Assembly: GCA_902373515.1 (NCBI GenBank)
Contig: CABKML010000005.1
Span: forward strand, 1-64,000
Source of the DNA: an uncultured Eubacteriales bacterium
Lineage (GTDB): Bacteria > Bacillota > Clostridia > Saccharofermentanales > Fastidiosipilaceae
DNA length: 64,000 nt
Direction: 5' to 3'
The stretch's first letter is position 1. Each line of letters begins with the position of its first letter. Positions 60,742 through 64,000 of the stretch are shown piece by piece. Both the position numbers and the translations under genes were made by a program. The notes beneath the pieces are model-generated. The model made no database searches and was not told the origin of the DNA. It worked only from the letters and a program-made list of their open reading frames with translations.

Positions 60742-60750
60742 CTTGTTATG

Positions 60751-60759
60751 TGTTAGAAT
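60751..60759 (+). promoter_or_regulatory. Extended -10 promoter for rdgB
   Basis: TGTTAGAAT (60751-60759) lies 28 bp before rdgB. The 18-bp string around it also occurs at the rnpB promoter (28243-28260). Confidence 0.45.
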
Positions 60760-60787
60760 TAGATAATCAAGAGCAAAGAGGCGGAGA

Positions 60788-61399
60788 ATGGAAAAACTGA
60801 TTATAGCGACAACTAATCAAGGCAAGTTGAGGGAATTTCGGGATTTATTGCAAGACTTCGATTTGGAAATATTATCTTTGGCAGATTTGAATTATATGGA
60901 GAATGTTAACGAAACAGGTACGACTTTTGCTGAGAACGCTCAGATTAAGGCCGCCAATATTTTTCGCTTCTATCCTGAATATTTTGCTTTGGCGGATGAT
61001 TCGGGCTTGTGTATTACGGCTCTGGATAACCAACCGGGTATATATTCTGCCCGCTTCGGCGGTGAAAACACTTCGTATCGGCAAAAATTCAATTTAATTT
61101 GGCAGGAATTGGCCGCGAGACAAGTGCCGCCGAATAAATGGCAGGCTCATTTTACGTGTAACTTATGCCTGATTTGTCCTTGGGGTGATGTTTATCATTA
61201 TGAACGGGAATTTCACGGCCAGATAATTGCTGAAGCTCGAGGTGAAGACGGCTTCGGTTATGATCCGATATTTTATTTACCTGAATACGGTAAAACGGCG
61301 GCCCAATTGCCCTTGGCTTTGAAAGATAAAATAAGTCATCGTGCTTTGGCAATGAAAGCTCTTTTGGCTGATTTGCCCCATATCCTTAATAAGAGGTAA
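60788..61399 (+). CDS. rdgB: dITP/XTP pyrophosphatase (RdgB/HAM1)
   Basis: RdgB hydrolyses deaminated purine triphosphates (dITP, XTP) to keep them out of DNA and RNA. The 203 residues carry the start motif ATTNQGKLREF, ALADDSGLCITAL with the general-base region, GFGYDPIF, and the C-terminal SHRALAMKAL. All are canonical. The start follows GAGGCGGAG. Confidence 0.95.
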   Translation: MEKLIIATTNQGKLREFRDLLQDFDLEILSLADLNYMENVNETGTTFAENAQIKAANIFRFYPEYFALADDSGLCITALDNQPGIYSARFGGENTSYRQKFNLIWQELAARQVPPNKWQAHFTCNLCLICPWGDVYHYEREFHGQIIAEARGEDGFGYDPIFYLPEYGKTAAQLPLALKDKISHRALAMKALLADLPHILNKR

Positions 61400-61402
61400 A
61401 TT

Positions 61403-62740
61403 ATGTTTTTAATGATTCGAGAAAGTTGGCGTTTGAATAAATTCCCTAATAGAAGGCTTTTACTGATATTTGCGCTGATATTTGCAGCAGCTGATTTCTT
61501 GTTTTATCAGTTCCCGATCGGTAATCCGCATATCGCTTACAGTGAGCAGCTGCTGCAACTTGATTTTCAACAATTACTGCAGACTTTGCAAAAATTACAG
61601 GAGCAACATTTGCTGCAAAACATTATCACGTTCGATAATTGGATTAATATAGTCGCCAATATTATCTTTCGTTTCATCTTAATATTGTTGAGTATATTAT
61701 TCGTCAGTTGGCAAATATCTTCTTATCGTCACACGGCAAACGGTAAAGTTCTGTGGCGTTTCTTAAGCGGTCAATGGAAAATCTGGGCTTATTTTGTCAT
61801 ATTCTTGCTGATTTTTATGTTGTTGGCCCGACTTTTCATCGCTTTACCGACTTTAGCTTTAGTTCTGTTGTTGTTTTTTGTGACGCAGTATTTATTTGTC
61901 CCGATTTTATTAGCCGATAAAGGTTGCAGTCTCAGTGGTGCCTACTTCATGTCCCGTAAAATGACCGGAGGTTTTAAGCTGAATATTTTGGCTAATTTAT
62001 TATTTACTTACGTGGTTATTAAATCGGTACCGTTTTTGATTTTATTGTTCCTGCCTTTACCGGAGTTTGTACATAATATTTTGAATGCCTTAATTAACAC
62101 GCTTTATATTTTAGTGACAGCTAAAATGCTTTATATTTATTACTTTTATCTGACAGAATACTTTTATCCACAGATACGCAGCCTGGGCTTGATAGACAGC
62201 GTACCTTTTTGGCAAAAACTGAACAGCTTTGTTTATCCTTTTCACAGTGAAACGGAAAAAGGACAATTACTGAAACAACTACGGGAACAAGACTCGGTAC
62301 AAAATGAATTGGAACAGCTGTTTCGGCAACGGGATTTCGCCGATTTTAAGCAAAAGGTACTGGAAGTTGAATTGCCTTTGAAAAAGGAGGTAAATTCCGA
62401 GGAAAAGGCGGACGAGCGAGAAAGCGGGGAACAGAAAAGCGCAGGAGAAACATTAACACCGGCAGATAAATATGCCAGAGTTTTGGCCAACAGAAAAATA
62501 ATTAAAGAAAAATTGCAGGCACTTTTGCAGCAGAAAAATTTAATATTGGTTAAAGCTGCTTATTTGGACAACGCCGTCCGGGCGATTGAAGAAAATTTAT
62601 ATTCTCCCAATCGTTCAGCAAGCATTAATTTGCAAAGTCTCATTAATAACGAATTGGAACATTTACAAAGGTGCGAACAGGCAGTTGCCGGCCCGAGTGC
62701 TACTACAGCTACGGAAACAGAGGAAAAGAACAATGATTGA
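61403..62740 (+). CDS. Multi-pass membrane protein with charged C-terminal tail
   Basis: The 445-residue protein has about six hydrophobic segments (about 20-38, 80-103, 130-170, 190-215 and 220-255). A cytosolic Lys/Glu/Gln-rich region (about 285-445) that looks coiled-coil or disordered follows. It resembles DUF975-type membrane proteins in layout, but I cannot confirm the family. AAGAGGT precedes the ATG, which lies 3 bp after rdgB. The end overlaps prfB by 8 bp (ATGATTGA), so expression is coupled. Confidence 0.75.
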   Translation: MFLMIRESWRLNKFPNRRLLLIFALIFAAADFLFYQFPIGNPHIAYSEQLLQLDFQQLLQTLQKLQEQHLLQNIITFDNWINIVANIIFRFILILLSILFVSWQISSYRHTANGKVLWRFLSGQWKIWAYFVIFLLIFMLLARLFIALPTLALVLLLFFVTQYLFVPILLADKGCSLSGAYFMSRKMTGGFKLNILANLLFTYVVIKSVPFLILLFLPLPEFVHNILNALINTLYILVTAKMLYIYYFYLTEYFYPQIRSLGLIDSVPFWQKLNSFVYPFHSETEKGQLLKQLREQDSVQNELEQLFRQRDFADFKQKVLEVELPLKKEVNSEEKADERESGEQKSAGETLTPADKYARVLANRKIIKEKLQALLQQKNLILVKAAYLDNAVRAIEENLYSPNRSASINLQSLINNELEHLQRCEQAVAGPSATTATETEEKNND

Positions 62741-63863
62741 TACACACGAATTACAATTACAAATTAACGCTTTGAAAGAAAAATTGCAGCCGCTGAAAAA
62801 TGCATTGCATATCGATGCACTGGCAAATTATATTGAAGAATTGGAAGCCGTAACGCAGGAACCTGACTTTTGGAACAATGTCGAAAAGGCAACTTCGGTA
62901 CAAAAGGATTTGACAGATATGAAGAAACGCCTCAACGGCTTTGAAAATTTACAGCAGCAAATAGGCGATTTACACGTCGGTTTGGAACTGGCTGCTTTGG
63001 CGGAAGCGGAAGAGCAGGAATCCTTATTACAGGAAGTTCAAAACGGTATTAAACAATGGCAGGAAGTTTATACGGAATTGCATTTGGAAACGCTGTTTAC
63101 CGATAAGCTGGATGATAATAATGCTATTGTAACTTTACATGCCGGCGCCGGCGGAACGGAAGCTATGGATTGGACAGAAATGTTGTATCGTATGTACAGC
63201 CGTTTTGCCGAACAGATGAATTTTGAATTGCGGGAATTAAATATGGTTGACGGAGAAGAAGCCGGAATTAAGTCCGTCAGTTTCAGTCTTAAAGGTAAAC
63301 ATGCTTACGGTTGGTTGCGCTCGGAGCACGGAGTTCATCGCTTAGTCAGAATATCGCCGTTTGATGCTTCCGGTCGAAGACACACAAGTTTTGCATCTTG
63401 TGAGGTATTACCGGAATTATCTACTGAAATCGAGATTAAGATCAGACCGGAAGATTTACGGGTCGATACATATCGTTCCACCGGTAAAGGCGGTCAACAC
63501 GTTAACAAAACCGATTCTGCCGTGCGCTTAACGCATTTACCTACCGGTATTGTTGCAGCCTGTCAAGCTGAGCGCAGTCAGATTCAGAATAAAGAAACAG
63601 CTATGAAAATGCTGCAGGCGAAGTTATATAAATTGGCGCAGGAAAAACAAAAAGAGTCAATTGATGATTTGAAGGGCGAACAATTGGAAATAGCTTGGGG
63701 TTCTCAGATCCGTTCTTACGTTTTTTGTCCTTATACTCTGGTTAAAGATCATCGTACGGAATACGAAGAGATAGATGTGGAAAATGTTATGAACGGACAT
63801 ATTCAGGGCTTTGTCAATGCTTATTTAGAACAGAAGGCCGGATTAAAACAATGTCTCAATTAG
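62733..63863 (+). CDS. prfB: Peptide chain release factor 2
   Basis: RF2 ends translation at UGA and UAA. ATG 62733 gives 376 residues starting MIDTHELQLQINALKEK; the frame stays open farther upstream inside the preceding gene, but AGGAAAAGAAC serves this ATG. The stop-recognition motif SPF (ISPFDASGRR) and the catalytic GGQ (TGKGGQHVNKTDS) are present, so it is RF2 and not RF1. The coding frame is continuous. There is no in-frame UGA near codon 25, so the programmed +1 frameshift that autoregulates RF2 in most bacteria is missing. Confidence 0.95.
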   Translation: MIDTHELQLQINALKEKLQPLKNALHIDALANYIEELEAVTQEPDFWNNVEKATSVQKDLTDMKKRLNGFENLQQQIGDLHVGLELAALAEAEEQESLLQEVQNGIKQWQEVYTELHLETLFTDKLDDNNAIVTLHAGAGGTEAMDWTEMLYRMYSRFAEQMNFELRELNMVDGEEAGIKSVSFSLKGKHAYGWLRSEHGVHRLVRISPFDASGRRHTSFASCEVLPELSTEIEIKIRPEDLRVDTYRSTGKGGQHVNKTDSAVRLTHLPTGIVAACQAERSQIQNKETAMKMLQAKLYKLAQEKQKESIDDLKGEQLEIAWGSQIRSYVFCPYTLVKDHRTEYEEIDVENVMNGHIQGFVNAYLEQKAGLKQCLN

Positions 63864-64000
63864 CAAATGAAATTATTATTATCGGCGGCAGCTTCAACCC
63901 TGTCCACCTCGGCCATTTGAAATTATTGGCCTTAGCCTGTCAACAGGAAAAAACGGCTGAAATTCTGCTTTTACCGGCAGCTGTTTCTCCTTTCAAGTTA
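63851..64000 (+). CDS. nadD: Nicotinate-nucleotide adenylyltransferase (partial)
   Basis: The ATG at 63851 overlaps the prfB end by 13 bp and opens a frame that runs off the window. The 50 visible residues include IIIIGGSFNPVHLGHLKLLALA, shown in part, with the (H/T)xGH nucleotidyltransferase motif. NadD adenylates nicotinate mononucleotide in NAD synthesis. The motif could also suit CoaD, but the GGSFNPVHLGH form is the NadD pattern. Confidence 0.88.
   Translation, partial: MSQLANEIIIIGGSFNPVHLGHLKLLALACQQEKTAEILLLPAAVSPFKL

Noticed and set aside
1..64000. CRISPR arrays, prophage genes, insertion sequences or integron sites
   Set aside because: I saw no spaced direct-repeat array, transposase, integrase or phage structural gene. 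Apart from the short AT-rich stretch at 27.5-28.2 kb the window is ordinary core chromosome.

Overview
The window reads as about 64 kb of core chromosome from a fermentative, anaerobic, low-to-mid-GC Firmicute, most likely a Clostridia lineage. Supporting signs are a bifunctional Rel synthetase/hydrolase, a sortase, a pyruvate formate-lyase (PFL) system, WalRK/PhoPR-like two-component pairs, Gram-positive-style murA/murJ/mscL genes and strong hairpin-T terminators. The gene content would fit a small-genome relative of Mageeibacillus or Fastidiosipila, but that placement is a guess from memory. Almost every gene is on the + strand. The only - strand genes are an Xaa-Pro aminopeptidase, a lipoprotein and an Mrp ATPase. 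I see no phage, insertion sequence or CRISPR array.

Layout. 0-4 kb: a response regulator/histidine kinase pair, murA and rlmH. 4-8.6 kb: the str operon (rpsL, rpsG, fusA, tuf), with a foldable rpsL-rpsG spacer. 8.6-27.5 kb: lon, a YigZ-family gene, fused secDF, recJ, rel, a second two-component pair, two pseudouridine synthases, an unusually long polA, and coaE. 27.5-28.7 kb: an AT-rich stretch with a perfect inverted repeat, an 11-codon leader frame, a hairpin and a small zinc-ribbon membrane protein, followed by the RNase P RNA gene. 28.8-30.2 kb: sortase, rpsU and tRNA-Ser(CGA). 30.4-36.2 kb: the fermentation block of pflA, a thioredoxin-like gene, pflB lacking its glycyl-radical domain, a separate 77-residue glycyl-radical subunit, a TetR-type regulator and an iron alcohol dehydrogenase. 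36-44 kb: mscL, a dead/live pair of histidine phosphatases, pncC-like, murJ, cls and pepP(-). 44-55 kb: an XRE regulator, a Na/Pi transporter, a DUF1002-type secreted protein, a lipoprotein(-), NADH oxidase, a COG2509-type flavoprotein, rpsT, a hypothetical gene, a SanA/YdcF-type gene and mrp(-). 55.6-64 kb: argS, a degenerate M3-type peptidase, an RsmF-type methyltransferase, rdgB, a membrane protein, prfB and the start of nadD.

The most notable feature is the PFL locus. The catalytic polypeptide ends exactly before the glycyl-radical domain, and that domain is encoded 64 bp downstream with its own ribosome-binding site. Together the two products add up to one normal PFL. E. coli YfiD/GrcA is known to act as a spare part for an intact PFL, but here the split form appears to be the main enzyme. 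The pflB and adh promoters carry the same GTTACA/TGTAAC palindromic arms just upstream of their -35 boxes. The TetR gene between them has a palindrome over its own -10, so the block looks co-regulated. Other oddities are two apparent pseudoenzymes (a histidine phosphatase and an M3 peptidase), prfB without the usual programmed frameshift, and polA with an insertion before its NTPIQG motif.
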